A stretch of 64,000 nt of DNA, from contig QZKN01000029.1 in the NCBI GenBank assembly GCA_003598175.1, positions 34,179 through 98,178 of the forward strand. Direction: 5' to 3'. Origin of the DNA: Candidatus Omnitrophota bacterium. GTDB taxonomy: Bacteria > Hinthialibacterota > Hinthialibacteria > Hinthialibacterales > Hinthialibacteraceae. The stretch's first letter is position 1. Every line of letters starts with the position of its first letter. Made by a program: the position numbers and the translations under genes. Shown here piece by piece: positions 19,093 through 27,750 of the stretch. The notes below the pieces were generated by a model, which was given only the letters and a program-made list of their open reading frames with translations, was not told where the DNA came from and did not search any database.

Positions 19093-20499
19093 ATGCGTGT
19101 GTTGTTCAAAACGATGAGCCTGATTTGCTGTATTTTTCTCCACATAAGCCAATTCTCCGCATGGAGTCAGGACCCGCAAAGCATGGATTCCCCCTCCTCG
19201 ATCTCGTTATCAAATGATTGGATTCATGCCGCTTTCAATGTCAGCAGCGAAGCGAGATTGGAAACATTCGCCGCCGGAAATCACCATGTATTATGGCCGC
19301 ATAAAAAACTCGATCACCCCCTCGACAGGATACCCGGCATTTCGCTGATTCTCTATGCCGACCATCCGCGATCCGGTTCTCGGACGTTTTCTCTCCCCAC
19401 ATCCTTCGCGGTGGAAACGATCAGACCGAATAGCGCCACTCCTTCCTTTGTCGCGGTGAATAGTACGTCGTCCGCCAGTTTCGCGATTTCCAGGCAGATT
19501 TCTCTGCTTTCCGATGAGGCCGTTTTGTGGGTGACGACGACGGTCACGAATACCAGCGACGCCGAACAGACGTTTTATCCGACCGAAATAACCATGTATA
19601 ACACGGAATTCGGCGTCAGCAACATGCCCAATCTGCAACTCCTTTTCTATTCGCCGATCGCATCCGTTTCCGAAGACGACAAAGGATTCGACGTCACCCT
19701 CGGCCTGGTCAACAACCTGCAGTTTCAGTCCCTGACGGATCGCCGATTGATGGTTTGCAAATATCTGAATCGCGTCGGGGAAATCGTGTTTACCAACCAC
19801 GAACGGTGGATTGCCTTGCAGGACGAGAAAAATGGAAGAGTGTGGGGAAGGGAATATGATTTTCTCGATAAACAACCGGAGCCGGTCAAAAATAACGTGA
19901 TCTTGTATACGAACGGGGCCGGGGAATTTATTCGCGACGGCCAGCTTCATTATCAGAACACCGATGTGGATAAATACATGCGCCTGACCCACGTTTTGGG
20001 GCGCGTGACGCTTCAACCCGGCGAATCGTTCACCTATCGCGCGGGAATGACCACCAGCGTCAGCCTGGGGCCGATCCTGGATATCCGCGATGGAATCGTG
20101 TTCGGCAAACATCTGGAAATGTTATACGATTCGATTAGTTTTTATGTGTTCGGCGCGATGGGAATCCCACAAGAAGGGCCGGTCGGATTTCAATTCCTGA
20201 ATGAACAGGACGAATTGTTAAGAACCAATTATAACGTTACACTGGTTCTGGATACGTTCGCGCGTCCACGGCGTCCCTCCGGCGCGGTAACCACACATCC
20301 CACGGTCATCGCGCATCAATTGGGATTTCCGGTGGTCGACGAAGCCGATTCCGATACGCCGGTCTTTCCCGATTTGCTGGAACGCTGTAAAAAAGTAAGA
20401 CTGGTGTTGCTGGACAAACAAAGCAAACAACCCGTACGCATAATCGACGAAGCCGTGGGGCCCTGGCGGCAGTATGTGGAAGCGGAATATCGGTGGTAA
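19093..20499 (+). CDS. Secreted DUF4380-like protein
   Basis: 468 residues beginning with a Sec signal peptide (MRVLFKTMSLICCIFLHI, cleavage after about 25). The start is set by AAGGAGCAGAATCCG before the ATG. The body is strand-rich: WIHAAFNVSSEARLETFAAG, WVTTTVTNTSDAEQTFYPTE, FTNHERWIALQDE, RVTLQPGESFTYRAGMTT. This resembles the galactose-mutarotase-like DUF4380 superfamily, often found with glycoside hydrolases in planctomycete-type genomes, but the match is tentative. No catalytic residues are assigned. It lies next to a convergent sulfatase gene, separated by a dispersed repeat. Confidence 0.5.
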   Translation: MRVLFKTMSLICCIFLHISQFSAWSQDPQSMDSPSSISLSNDWIHAAFNVSSEARLETFAAGNHHVLWPHKKLDHPLDRIPGISLILYADHPRSGSRTFSLPTSFAVETIRPNSATPSFVAVNSTSSASFAISRQISLLSDEAVLWVTTTVTNTSDAEQTFYPTEITMYNTEFGVSNMPNLQLLFYSPIASVSEDDKGFDVTLGLVNNLQFQSLTDRRLMVCKYLNRVGEIVFTNHERWIALQDEKNGRVWGREYDFLDKQPEPVKNNVILYTNGAGEFIRDGQLHYQNTDVDKYMRLTHVLGRVTLQPGESFTYRAGMTTSVSLGPILDIRDGIVFGKHLEMLYDSISFYVFGAMGIPQEGPVGFQFLNEQDELLRTNYNVTLVLDTFARPRRPSGAVTTHPTVIAHQLGFPVVDEADSDTPVFPDLLERCKKVRLVLLDKQSKQPVRIIDEAVGPWRQYVEAEYRW

Positions 20500-20507
20500 G
20501 TGAATTG

Positions 20508-20552
20508 TATCGCCGGCATCCTGCCGGCAATGCCGCCGAGACGACGGCGATA
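20508..20552 (+). repeat. Dispersed CGCCGGCATCCTGCCGGC-type repeat
   Basis: TATCGCCGGCATCCTGCCGGC followed by GCCGCCGAGACGACGGCGATA, with TATCGCCG and CGGCGATA pairing at the outer ends. It lies between two convergent genes and is matched by the inverted copy at 9371-9422. Confidence 0.65.
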
Positions 20553-20556
20553 CGAT

Positions 20557-21921
20557 CTATTTTCTTGGTTGAAGCGGCCAATGTTCGTTATCCGTGCGCG
20601 CCGAGGAAATGATCTCTTCGATTTTTTTGACGATTTCCGGATGTTGATCGGCGATATTTTTCGTTTCCGAACGGTCGTTTTTTAAATCGTACAACTCCAG
20701 CGGCCCATTGATGGGAGAACGGACGCCTTTCCAATCGCCCATGCGCACCGCCTGATGAGAGCCGCGTTCGTGGAATTCCCAATATAAATATTCGTGATTT
20801 TGCTGCGGCTTCCCCAGCAACGCGGGAAGCATGGAAATGCCGTCGACGCCGCCGGGCGCTTGCGCGCCTGCCAACTCCGCCGCGGTCGGCAGAAAATCCC
20901 AAAACGCCCAGACCTGATCGCTAACCGCGCCGGCTGCGATTTTCCCCGGCCAGCGGGCGATCATGGGCACGCAAATGCCGCCTTCATATAAATCGCGCTT
21001 GATTCCACGCAAGGGGCCGTTGCTGTCGAAGAAATTCGGATCCGCGCCGCCTTCGCGATGGGGACCGTTGTCGCTGGTGAAGAAAACAATCGTGTCTTCG
21101 TCCAGATTTAATTTTTTAAGCAGTGCAAATAACTTGCCCACATCCGTATCCATGCGGGTGATCATCGCCGCGTGATTTTTCGATTGCTGCGGCCACGGCT
21201 CGTTGCTGTATGGCGCGTCGTCAGGAACCTGCATGCCTTGCTTGCCGCCTTCGTTGAATGCGTGCGGGATGGTGTAGGTGAGATAGAGGAAAAAAGGATG
21301 GTTCTGATTTTGCTGAATAAAATCGAGCGCTTCCTTCGTGAACGCATCGTGGGAATAGGTCCATCGTTGGAAAAAGTACCTCTCTTCGTTTTTCCAGACG
21401 TAATCCGGATAGTAATTATGCGCCCGAGCCTGGTTCAAGTAGCCGAACCAATAATCGAAGCCCTGCCGGTTGGGAACGCCGCTCGTGTCCGGCTCGCCCA
21501 GTCCCCATTTGCCGACGATGCCGGTCGCATATCCGGCGTCTTTCAGAATTTCAGCCACGGTTACGTCTTCGGCGAGCAGTGGAACAAGCGCGTTGCCGCG
21601 AACACGGGCATGGCCGGTGTGATAGCCCGTCATCAGGCAACAGCGGGAGGGCGCGCAGACGGTGCTGCCGGCGTAGCAATCCGTGAATCCCGTGCCTTCC
21701 GCCGCCATGTGATCGATGCAGGGCGTTTTGATTGTCTTTTGGCCGTAACAGCCGAGGTCGCCATAGCCCAAATCGTCGGCCATGATGAAAATGATGTTGG
21801 GCTGGCGCCGGCCTTCCCGCGCGAACGCGCCAGGCGACAGAAACCACGGTCCAGTGGAAAGCGCTGCCAAGGTTCCGAGGCTGGTATTCCGTAAAAAACT
21901 GCGTCGATTGGTTTGATTCAT
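20557..21921 (-). CDS. Arylsulfatase-type sulfatase (S1 family) with Tat signal
   Basis: Removes sulfate esters, probably from a polysaccharide, outside the cytoplasm. The 454-residue protein starts with a twin-arginine signal (NRRSFLRNTSLGTLAALS). The catalytic module shows IIFIMADDLGYGDLGCYG for calcium, the sulfatase signature CAPSRCCLMTGYHTG in which the first cysteine is converted to formylglycine, and FFTSDNGPHREGG for the second metal site. Because the motif is the cysteine type, an anaerobic or FGE-type maturase is needed, and none is in view. The ATG at 21921 is preferred since AAGGAG lies 8 bases upstream. The sugar target cannot be told. Confidence 0.92.
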   Translation of the reverse strand: MNQTNRRSFLRNTSLGTLAALSTGPWFLSPGAFAREGRRQPNIIFIMADDLGYGDLGCYGQKTIKTPCIDHMAAEGTGFTDCYAGSTVCAPSRCCLMTGYHTGHARVRGNALVPLLAEDVTVAEILKDAGYATGIVGKWGLGEPDTSGVPNRQGFDYWFGYLNQARAHNYYPDYVWKNEERYFFQRWTYSHDAFTKEALDFIQQNQNHPFFLYLTYTIPHAFNEGGKQGMQVPDDAPYSNEPWPQQSKNHAAMITRMDTDVGKLFALLKKLNLDEDTIVFFTSDNGPHREGGADPNFFDSNGPLRGIKRDLYEGGICVPMIARWPGKIAAGAVSDQVWAFWDFLPTAAELAGAQAPGGVDGISMLPALLGKPQQNHEYLYWEFHERGSHQAVRMGDWKGVRSPINGPLELYDLKNDRSETKNIADQHPEIVKKIEEIISSARTDNEHWPLQPRK

Positions 21922-22038
21922 CTCCATTTCTCCTTTTATAGCAAGGTGGGATAGATTAAGTTGTTTCATTCCTCAATCATGATAGAGACATATAATGAGA
22001 GTGATTGACATGACAGGGATCATTCACGTAACTTTTAG

Positions 22039-22104
22039 TTAATATAAATAGTGGATATCGCGAAGCCAATGTTCCGCTTCGTGAGTCCAGGTTATGGTTC
22101 CCAT
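22039..22104 (-). pseudogene. Truncated ParE/RelE toxin remnant
   Basis: After the small antitoxin gene, and overlapping it by 13 bases, an ATG at 22104 opens a 21-residue frame MGTITWTHEAEHWLRDIHYLY that stops at 22039. The words TWTHEAEHWLRDIH match the first helix of ParE/RelE toxins. Nothing after the stop continues the toxin in any frame that I could read, so only its start is left. Confidence 0.55.
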
Positions 22105-22277
22105 GATCGAATGCGTCGTTCCATCTCGTCATTCGAGAGGACACGTTTGGCATCAGAGTCGGCCAATCCGCGTTCAACCATGCGTTGGAACGCCAACTCG
22201 CGCACGATTTCCTCATAACTGGCATCATCAGGCTGTGAATGAATAGTTTTCACCATTTTTTCTTTAACGCTTTCCAT
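22092..22277 (-). CDS. Small antitoxin-like protein
   Basis: 61 residues, no signal peptide. The sequence has an N-terminal helix, a DDASYEEIVRELAFQRMVERG helix and the tail ISxEE-like SNDEMERRIRSW. Short proteins ending in a RRIxSW motif are typical antitoxins of ParE/RelE pairs. The matching toxin is present only as a truncated remnant (22039-22104), so this is an orphan antitoxin. Family assignment rests on general resemblance. Confidence 0.55.
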   Translation of the reverse strand: MESVKEKMVKTIHSQPDDASYEEIVRELAFQRMVERGLADSDAKRVLSNDEMERRIRSWEP

Positions 22278-22415
22278 GAGTATCCTTCCTCGACTGATGC
22301 AAATACCTATCGACTGCTATCGATAAGATAGTGTACCATCTTTTAATAATCAGGCAAAATGTTTTGGGCCACACTTATATGTGAGCAAGATGAATTAAGG
22401 AACCCAGGATTAAAA

Positions 22416-22446
22416 GGTGGGTTGAGCGAAGCGAAACCAACCCTAC
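22416..22446. repeat. GGTGGGTTGAGC-type dispersed repeat
   Basis: GGTGGGTTGAGCGAAGCGAAACCAACCC, an imperfect inverted repeat related to the copies at 626-726. It overlaps the last codon and stop of the GH99-like gene on the other strand. Confidence 0.55.
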
Positions 22447-24269
22447 TTTTCGATCAACCGGTAGTTCCACCTGCGGTTGGGGGCGTTGTCGCCGTTGACG
22501 CCGAGTTCGGATGCGTCGCCGAAGGATTGAATGTTGTCCGCCCAATGAAAGTCGAACGATAATTTACCTTCCTCCAAATTAAGTAAAGTTCGTGGAAACG
22601 AGAGTTCCATGCCGTTGCCGTTGACCTGGTATTGAGCGATGCCTATGAATTCCCACGCTCCGTCGCGCCAGGCGCCGACGGTGGTTTCCCGATCGTCGGG
22701 GACGTCCTTATTGACGATAAAGTCATATCCCATCCAGCCGGTTTTCCCGTCTTGATCGGCGTCGAGAAGCAGGAGCATCCAATACGGATCCGTTCTGGGC
22801 GTGATCGGATTCCGCGTTTGCACAAAAAAGTAGAGATGGGTTTCGTCATACGCCGCTTTGGCGATGACAAAATCGTTTCGGCCCGTTTCATTGCGATAGG
22901 TTTGATTGCCATATCCCTTATGATTGCGATGGGTGACGTCGCCGATGGTATCGCGAAATTCCGGCGTCACCGTTTGCCAATCCGCGAATTCACCATCGAT
23001 CACGATCGCGCTGGGACCCGCGGCCGCCGGACATTCCCGCACGCCCTTGAATCGCCGCGCCCAGCTCGCCAGTTGGTAATAATAATTGTCGCCATGCCCG
23101 TCCCGCATGGGTTCGCAATCGCGGCTGTATTCCTGCGTGTATTGATCCACGAATAAACCGCCGGGATAAAAAAGGCAATCCGCGTCGGTGTATTTGCTCC
23201 ATTGCGTATAGCGTCCGGCGATCCATTCGTTCCAACCGGTCACGAAGATGAATTTCGGATTTACTTCCAGCGCGCGTTGCCATTGCTCCTCGAAATTGAG
23301 TCCCCAATTGACCGCGCCCTCCCGCGTGTCTTTTTTTCCGTCATGCCAACTGCGTCCCATCGCGCCGGTTTTGTGGCTCATCGGCGCGGGGCCGGGCGTA
23401 TCGGGCAACGCGTTTTGCGCTACGCCCACACTCATCTGTTCCACTTCGCCCTTGCTATTTTTAAAAATGTGCTGGGGAAACACTTCCAGCCAACTCCATT
23501 GATCCGGGCCGGTGGGGCCGATCCAATAATCCGGCATGGGACGGCGAAACGTGAAGAAATTCAGCATTTCCTCATCCCGGATGAATTCCTTATTCGCGAG
23601 AAGGAAAGGTTTTCCGTCCCAGCGGAACCACAAATCCTTCCACAATCCCGCCTTATACAAGTCGTTCCAGAGTCGCTCCGTCACCGGACGCGGATCGCCG
23701 AAGGGAGCGATGAATCCGATGGCCGGCGTACGCGCCCCTTCCGCGCGCATGGCGGTATACTCGCGGCACAGCGCTTCATACTGATCTTTCCAGGTAAAGG
23801 GGGGATTGGTGGTATCAAATAGAATCACGTCGATTCCTGCGTCGACCAGCAGGCTGGCGTGTTTGCGGATCACGAAGGGATCGGTCATGATGTAATAGCC
23901 CAATTCCGGCTCGCCCCAGTGATGGGGAGCGCCGTTCGTGGGCCAATTCACTTTGCCGTCTTTTGCCGCGGCGAGGATTTTCGTATTGTCGTTAGGACCA
24001 TTTGGTTGAGGGATGTGCCAGGTCCAATAAAAAATACCGATCCATTTGTCCTTTTTCACCGGTCCGCACTGCTCGAAGCCGGGAACCGTTCGCCCCAAAG
24101 CGTCCGTCGCCGCCCAGGTATCCGCGTAGGCGTCGCCATCTGTGTAGGGCTGACCTTGATAGGTTTCGAGGGGATCAGCGGATATGGCGGACGGTTGCGA
24201 GAAAAGGGATAAGACGACAACAGTGGAAACCAACAACGAATAATGGTTGATTTGGGTTACAAATATCAT
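22443..24269 (-). CDS. Secreted GH99/GH71-like glycoside hydrolase
   Basis: 608 residues. A Sec signal (LLVSTVVVLSLFSQPSAISA) leads into a barrel-like region at about 40-400: WIGIFYWTWHIPQPNG, YIMTDPFVIRKHASLLVDAG, GIDVILFDTTNPPFTW, and PKFIFVTGWNEWIAGRY. The pattern of a YWT...W start and a final VTGWNEW motif is seen in GH99-like and GH71-like hydrolases such as those with the WsaF-type domain. The C-terminal 170 residues (IVIDGEFADWQTVTPEFRDT onward) form a CBM9-like sugar-binding module. The ATG at 24269 has TAGGAGAAAAATT before it. The 3' end overlaps a dispersed repeat. Confidence 0.65.
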   Translation of the reverse strand: MIFVTQINHYSLLVSTVVVLSLFSQPSAISADPLETYQGQPYTDGDAYADTWAATDALGRTVPGFEQCGPVKKDKWIGIFYWTWHIPQPNGPNDNTKILAAAKDGKVNWPTNGAPHHWGEPELGYYIMTDPFVIRKHASLLVDAGIDVILFDTTNPPFTWKDQYEALCREYTAMRAEGARTPAIGFIAPFGDPRPVTERLWNDLYKAGLWKDLWFRWDGKPFLLANKEFIRDEEMLNFFTFRRPMPDYWIGPTGPDQWSWLEVFPQHIFKNSKGEVEQMSVGVAQNALPDTPGPAPMSHKTGAMGRSWHDGKKDTREGAVNWGLNFEEQWQRALEVNPKFIFVTGWNEWIAGRYTQWSKYTDADCLFYPGGLFVDQYTQEYSRDCEPMRDGHGDNYYYQLASWARRFKGVRECPAAAGPSAIVIDGEFADWQTVTPEFRDTIGDVTHRNHKGYGNQTYRNETGRNDFVIAKAAYDETHLYFFVQTRNPITPRTDPYWMLLLLDADQDGKTGWMGYDFIVNKDVPDDRETTVGAWRDGAWEFIGIAQYQVNGNGMELSFPRTLLNLEEGKLSFDFHWADNIQSFGDASELGVNGDNAPNRRWNYRLIEK

Positions 24270-24506
24270 AATTTTTCTCCTATAGCCACAGCCGCATCGA
24301 CGACATCCGCCGCTTTCACTCTCATTTCGATGCACGAACTGAACGGTTTTGAGGTTATTCAGTTGGTACTCTTTTATCACCTGTTGTGCATTTTTGTTGA
24401 TTTGTTGGGGGGAGAGATTTTCAACAGCCATGGAATGTCTGATCTCATGAAGTTGCCACAATGCGAAATCTTCTTCCCTTGAGTAGTCATTATTGTAATG
24501 TTTCAT
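24270..24506 (-). pseudogene. Remnant of a small protein, in frame with the GH99-like gene
   Basis: 79 codons with protein-like composition (REEDFALWQLHEIRHSMAVE, then LSPQQINKNAQQVIKEY) and no stop before the ATG of the hydrolase. The signal peptide and ribosome site of the hydrolase show that this stretch is not its natural N-terminus. The simplest reading is a small independent gene whose own stop was lost by a small indel. Its C-terminal codons are cysteine- and glycine-rich and look random. Confidence 0.35.
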
Positions 24507-24534
24507 ATTCAGATCCTCATTTTGTTGTTGAGTC

Positions 24535-26799
24535 TCATCCCCGCTCCCGCAGCCATCGCTGCATCAGCGGCACTCGCAGCTTCCACTCACCCCCCACTTC
24601 CTCCACCAACAACCGTCGCTTCAGTGAGCGATACAACTCCTCATCCTCCGGAATCGCCTGCGTATCCCGCGCGCGAAATCCCCGCAAATAGTTCCATTCT
24701 CCGGGAAGTTTGCATTCTCCATGCATCAGCTGACGCAAAACCGTATCCCCCCGCACGATCGCCTTATTTAACGCCCGCTCCATCAAATTGGGTGATACCT
24801 CATGCGCCTCTTCATCATTGATCAGATCGACAATTGTTTCCGCAATCAACTGAACCAAATGCGGCCACCCTCCCGCCTCGCCGTGAATACGCTCGATCCC
24901 CCCATTCCCCCAAAAAGTTGGGTCGAAACGAGGCCGCCGCGGATCGTCCTTCTCCCACCATGGCGAATATTTCAACGGCTCGGTCAAAAGCAACCGTGTT
25001 TCAGCTTCACTGAATGGTGGAACCACAATCGTGCGCGCGCTGACCAGAAAAGAAGGCCATTCCGCATGGCTCAACTCGGTGATTTCATGGCTGCCGACGA
25101 ACACCCACGTCAACTGGCGATGCGTTTGAATTGATTCACGAATCGTGGCCAGCAGATCGTTGCTGAACACTCGCTCGCCAAGCTTTCGATCGATATATTC
25201 ATACTCATCAATCCCCAAAAACAACCTGTTCTCCTCTTTTTGCAAATGTTGATTGCATTGCGTCAAAAATTTGAAAAACGTTTGCAGGTCATTAAGATTT
25301 TCTGTATTGATATCTTTAAAATTTAGAGAATATTGGATTTCTGTGGCTAAAAGACGAATCAAAGATTCCGTCGACGAAAAGGCTTGCGCCTGCTGCATGG
25401 AGATGGAAATGATTCGAACGGAGGAGGGAAGAAAAATGCTCAAATTTTTGAGTAACGTCGATTTACCTATCCGCCGTCGCCCATAAACGATCAAACCGGG
25501 ACAGCCTGTACTCAACATAACCTGACTTTCAATTTCTCCAATAACGCCATGCCGCGGAATAAACGCCTCCTGCCCTCGATCAACCGGATCGCCCGCGCGG
25601 AAAACCTGCGCCGTCGGTTTTTTTTCAATCACGGCTTTCGCCTCTTCCCACTGCTTTTGTGCAATCTGCCTCCAATTCTCCGCCGCTTTGCGAAATTCCG
25701 ATGCCAATGGTTCATAAAAACCACTGATTCGATCTTGAAAACTCTCAATTTCTTTTATAAGCGAAAAAGCGATTGGTTCCCGAAAAAAAGGCCGATTTAA
25801 CGTATCCAATCGCCGTTGAATTTGGCAGATTTCGCTTACCATTTCGCGTACTTTCGGTGTTTGTTTTAAAAACTTTTTTTCTCCTTCTGGAAGTTTGTAA
25901 GTGTAGGAATCTAATTTGGATAAGTTTTTTTCTTTTGAAGCATCCCGTGCAATTAATGCTGTTTTGGCCTGTAAAGCTTGCATGCGTTGGCTGGGATAGG
26001 TATCAATTAACCGCTCGATTTCTTTTCTGCCTTCCTCATTTGTGTGATCCACATACGCAAGCAGAAGCTGATCTAAGCCACGGAATGGAATTGAGCACAA
26101 ATTATCCCATGCAACGGGATGGTAGATATATAATCTTCCATTTGCTTTTGGCCATACAAAAAAAAGATGAAATAAATAATAATAAACACGTAATACGGCG
26201 ATCCCGAAGGCGATCCCGAAGGCGATCCCGAAGGCGATCCCGAAGGCGATCCCGAAGGCGATCCCTCCGGCGATCCCTCCGGTGATCCCGAAGGCGATCC
26301 CTACAGTGATCCCTCCGGCGATCCCGAAGGCGATCCCTACGGCGATCCCTACGGCGATCCCTACGGCGATCCCTACGGCGATCCCTCCGGCGATCCCTCC
26401 GGCGATCCCTCCGGCGATCCCTAAGGCGATCCCTACGGTGATCCCTCCGGCGATCCCTACGGCGATCCCTACGGCGATCCCTATAAGTATATTAAAAAGA
26501 TGAAAATATATATTTTCAACCATGTTGGAGGGGGGGGGAAAAGCCGAAGTTGGAATGCCGATAAAACCATGAAGAATAAATCTCATTAAAATGCTAATTA
26601 TAAAGATATAAGGTATAAAATGAGAATATAAATTTATACATACAAAAAATAAAATTATTCTATTTTTTATAATTTTTTCAGATTTATCTATTGTTGCGCG
26701 AAATATGTGTGGCCGTCGATATAACAATCCCAACCACCACAACGCCGATTTGTGATGGCTCCAACGCAAACGGATTTGATCGAGTGGAATGGGTGTCAT
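24535..26799 (-). CDS. Membrane-anchored STAND/AAA+ ATPase with GIAx repeat domain
   Basis: 754 residues. Two or three hydrophobic segments at about 45-80 are followed, after a PPP stretch, by 24 perfect tetrads of type GIA[VGFL] at 107-202, a glycine-every-fourth-residue pattern suited to packed membrane helices. After a helical linker comes an ATPase: GRRRIGKSTLL (Walker A, about 440-450), RLFLGIDEYEYID (Walker B, about 525-537) and a WVFVGSHEI sensor strand. This is the archaeal-type/novel STAND ATPase arrangement. Its start overlaps the stop of the TIR gene by the ATGA tetranucleotide, so the two are co-translated. A membrane-acting sensor or effector ATPase of a defence system is the best guess. 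Nine C residues and the 12-base repeats make the gene prone to slippage. Confidence 0.8.
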   Translation of the reverse strand: MTPIPLDQIRLRWSHHKSALWWLGLLYRRPHIFRATIDKSEKIIKNRIILFFVCINLYSHFIPYIFIISILMRFILHGFIGIPTSAFPPPSNMVENIYFHLFNILIGIAVGIAVGIAGGITVGIALGIAGGIAGGIAGGIAVGIAVGIAVGIAVGIAFGIAGGITVGIAFGITGGIAGGIAFGIAFGIAFGIAFGIAFGIAVLRVYYYLFHLFFVWPKANGRLYIYHPVAWDNLCSIPFRGLDQLLLAYVDHTNEEGRKEIERLIDTYPSQRMQALQAKTALIARDASKEKNLSKLDSYTYKLPEGEKKFLKQTPKVREMVSEICQIQRRLDTLNRPFFREPIAFSLIKEIESFQDRISGFYEPLASEFRKAAENWRQIAQKQWEEAKAVIEKKPTAQVFRAGDPVDRGQEAFIPRHGVIGEIESQVMLSTGCPGLIVYGRRRIGKSTLLKNLSIFLPSSVRIISISMQQAQAFSSTESLIRLLATEIQYSLNFKDINTENLNDLQTFFKFLTQCNQHLQKEENRLFLGIDEYEYIDRKLGERVFSNDLLATIRESIQTHRQLTWVFVGSHEITELSHAEWPSFLVSARTIVVPPFSEAETRLLLTEPLKYSPWWEKDDPRRPRFDPTFWGNGGIERIHGEAGGWPHLVQLIAETIVDLINDEEAHEVSPNLMERALNKAIVRGDTVLRQLMHGECKLPGEWNYLRGFRARDTQAIPEDEELYRSLKRRLLVEEVGGEWKLRVPLMQRWLRERG
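26196..26483 (-). repeat. 12-base minisatellite, 24 copies, inside the ATPase gene
   Basis: Twenty-four tandem units of the form GGCGATCCCTAC / GGCGATCCCGAA / GGCGATCCCTCC (plus strand), each encoding one GIAx tetrad on the minus strand. Units differ mainly at bases 10-12. The length is a multiple of three, so unit gain or loss keeps the frame and changes the size of the membrane domain. There are no unrelated spacers, so this is not a CRISPR array. Confidence 0.95.
26530..26538 (-). repeat. C9 homopolymer in the ATPase coding sequence
   Basis: Nine G on the plus strand, read as three proline codons (CCC) at residues 88-90 of the ATPase, just before the tetrad repeat. A one-base slip would frameshift the gene upstream of all functional domains. 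Confidence 0.9.
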
Positions 26800-27695
26800 T
26801 TGATCTCCACGGTTTTCAGATCGATGGCAGATAACGGATTATCACGCGGTATCAGTTCTGAAAAAGGGGAGTGTGATTCAAAAAGCATGATCAATTTCCG
26901 TTTTTCCATCAAACTTCGTAAACACCCATACAAATCCACATCATAATATGGCCGATACCGATGATTCGCTAAGTCAAAGTGCGTTAGAGCAACAATTGAT
27001 CTATCTCTTGCCAATACAGCGCCTTCAAATGTCGGCAGATCATCCGGTTCTTTCGGCACACTGATTTTTATTCCCAACTCTTTTACTATTGCCTCAATCA
27101 ATCCATGCCGGCTTGCGGTTAAGCCGGATTGCAGATCAACCACCGCCAAATCGTGAATTTTTTCTCGCTTCAGATGCAAAAACAACGATTTCCAAACAAC
27201 CGAGGGAACCGCTGAATTTACGGTTATGCTAACCGAATATCGATCATCGACATACCGTGCAATCTCATCAATCTTTTTCATCCATTCCGGCGCTGGCAAA
27301 CTGCGAAACAGCACTTCCCACTGTTCGATTTTATGTTCATCCGAATTCTGATTCCGCAAATCCAAATACAACGCCTTCGACAATTTCGCAGGCACATCAC
27401 AATCATCCACCCGGACTACAATAACCAAGCCATTCTCAAACTTCGGGTCAAGTTTCAAAGCCCGTTTCATCTCATGCATACAATACTCACTTTGCAAATA
27501 CGCTTCGGAAAGCACCAGTAAGTGTTTCCTGGCCTTATACTGCAATGCATCCATCTGTCCGACGATGGCTTCTCCCGCCTCGAAGCGCTCGCGATCGATC
27601 AATACTTCCACGCCTCCTGCCTTCAGACAAGGTATGAGGGTATTCCATACCCAATTTCCTTGTTTATGGCTATAACTAACAAACACCTTCGGCAT
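26796..27695 (-). CDS. TIR-domain protein coupled to a membrane ATPase
   Basis: 299 residues. The TIR/SEFIR domain spans about 1-130: PKVFVSYSHKQGNWVWNTLI (first strand), EVLIDRERFEAGEAIV (BB-loop region), LLVLSEAYLQSEYCMHEMKR with E75 at the position of the NADase catalytic glutamate, and a further strand GLVIVVRVDDCDV. Bacterial TIR domains cut NAD+ or make cyclic ADP-ribose signals, commonly in anti-phage defence. The C-terminal half is strand- and helix-mixed (HDLAVVDLQSGLTASRHGLIEA) and may be an effector-association domain. GGGGGAATTAC before the ATG at 27695 fixes the start. It overlaps the ATPase gene by four bases and lies 55 bases after a toxin-antitoxin pair on the same strand. Confidence 0.85.
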   Translation of the reverse strand: MPKVFVSYSHKQGNWVWNTLIPCLKAGGVEVLIDRERFEAGEAIVGQMDALQYKARKHLLVLSEAYLQSEYCMHEMKRALKLDPKFENGLVIVVRVDDCDVPAKLSKALYLDLRNQNSDEHKIEQWEVLFRSLPAPEWMKKIDEIARYVDDRYSVSITVNSAVPSVVWKSLFLHLKREKIHDLAVVDLQSGLTASRHGLIEAIVKELGIKISVPKEPDDLPTFEGAVLARDRSIVALTHFDLANHRYRPYYDVDLYGCLRSLMEKRKLIMLFESHSPFSELIPRDNPLSAIDLKTVEIK

Positions 27696-27750
27696 GTAAT
27701 TCCCCCATTTTAACGAGATAAAAAAATGTACTTCATTATTCAAGTTAAGA

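Noticed and set aside
26196..26483. The 12-base array as a CRISPR
   Set aside because: Units are contiguous with no spacers and each codes for a tetrapeptide inside a gene.
25773..26503. Plus-strand reading frames across the array (RRSRRRS and IPTAIP repeats)
   Set aside because: They are the antisense of the GIAx array, with no ribosome sites; all frames stay open because the repeat length is divisible by three.
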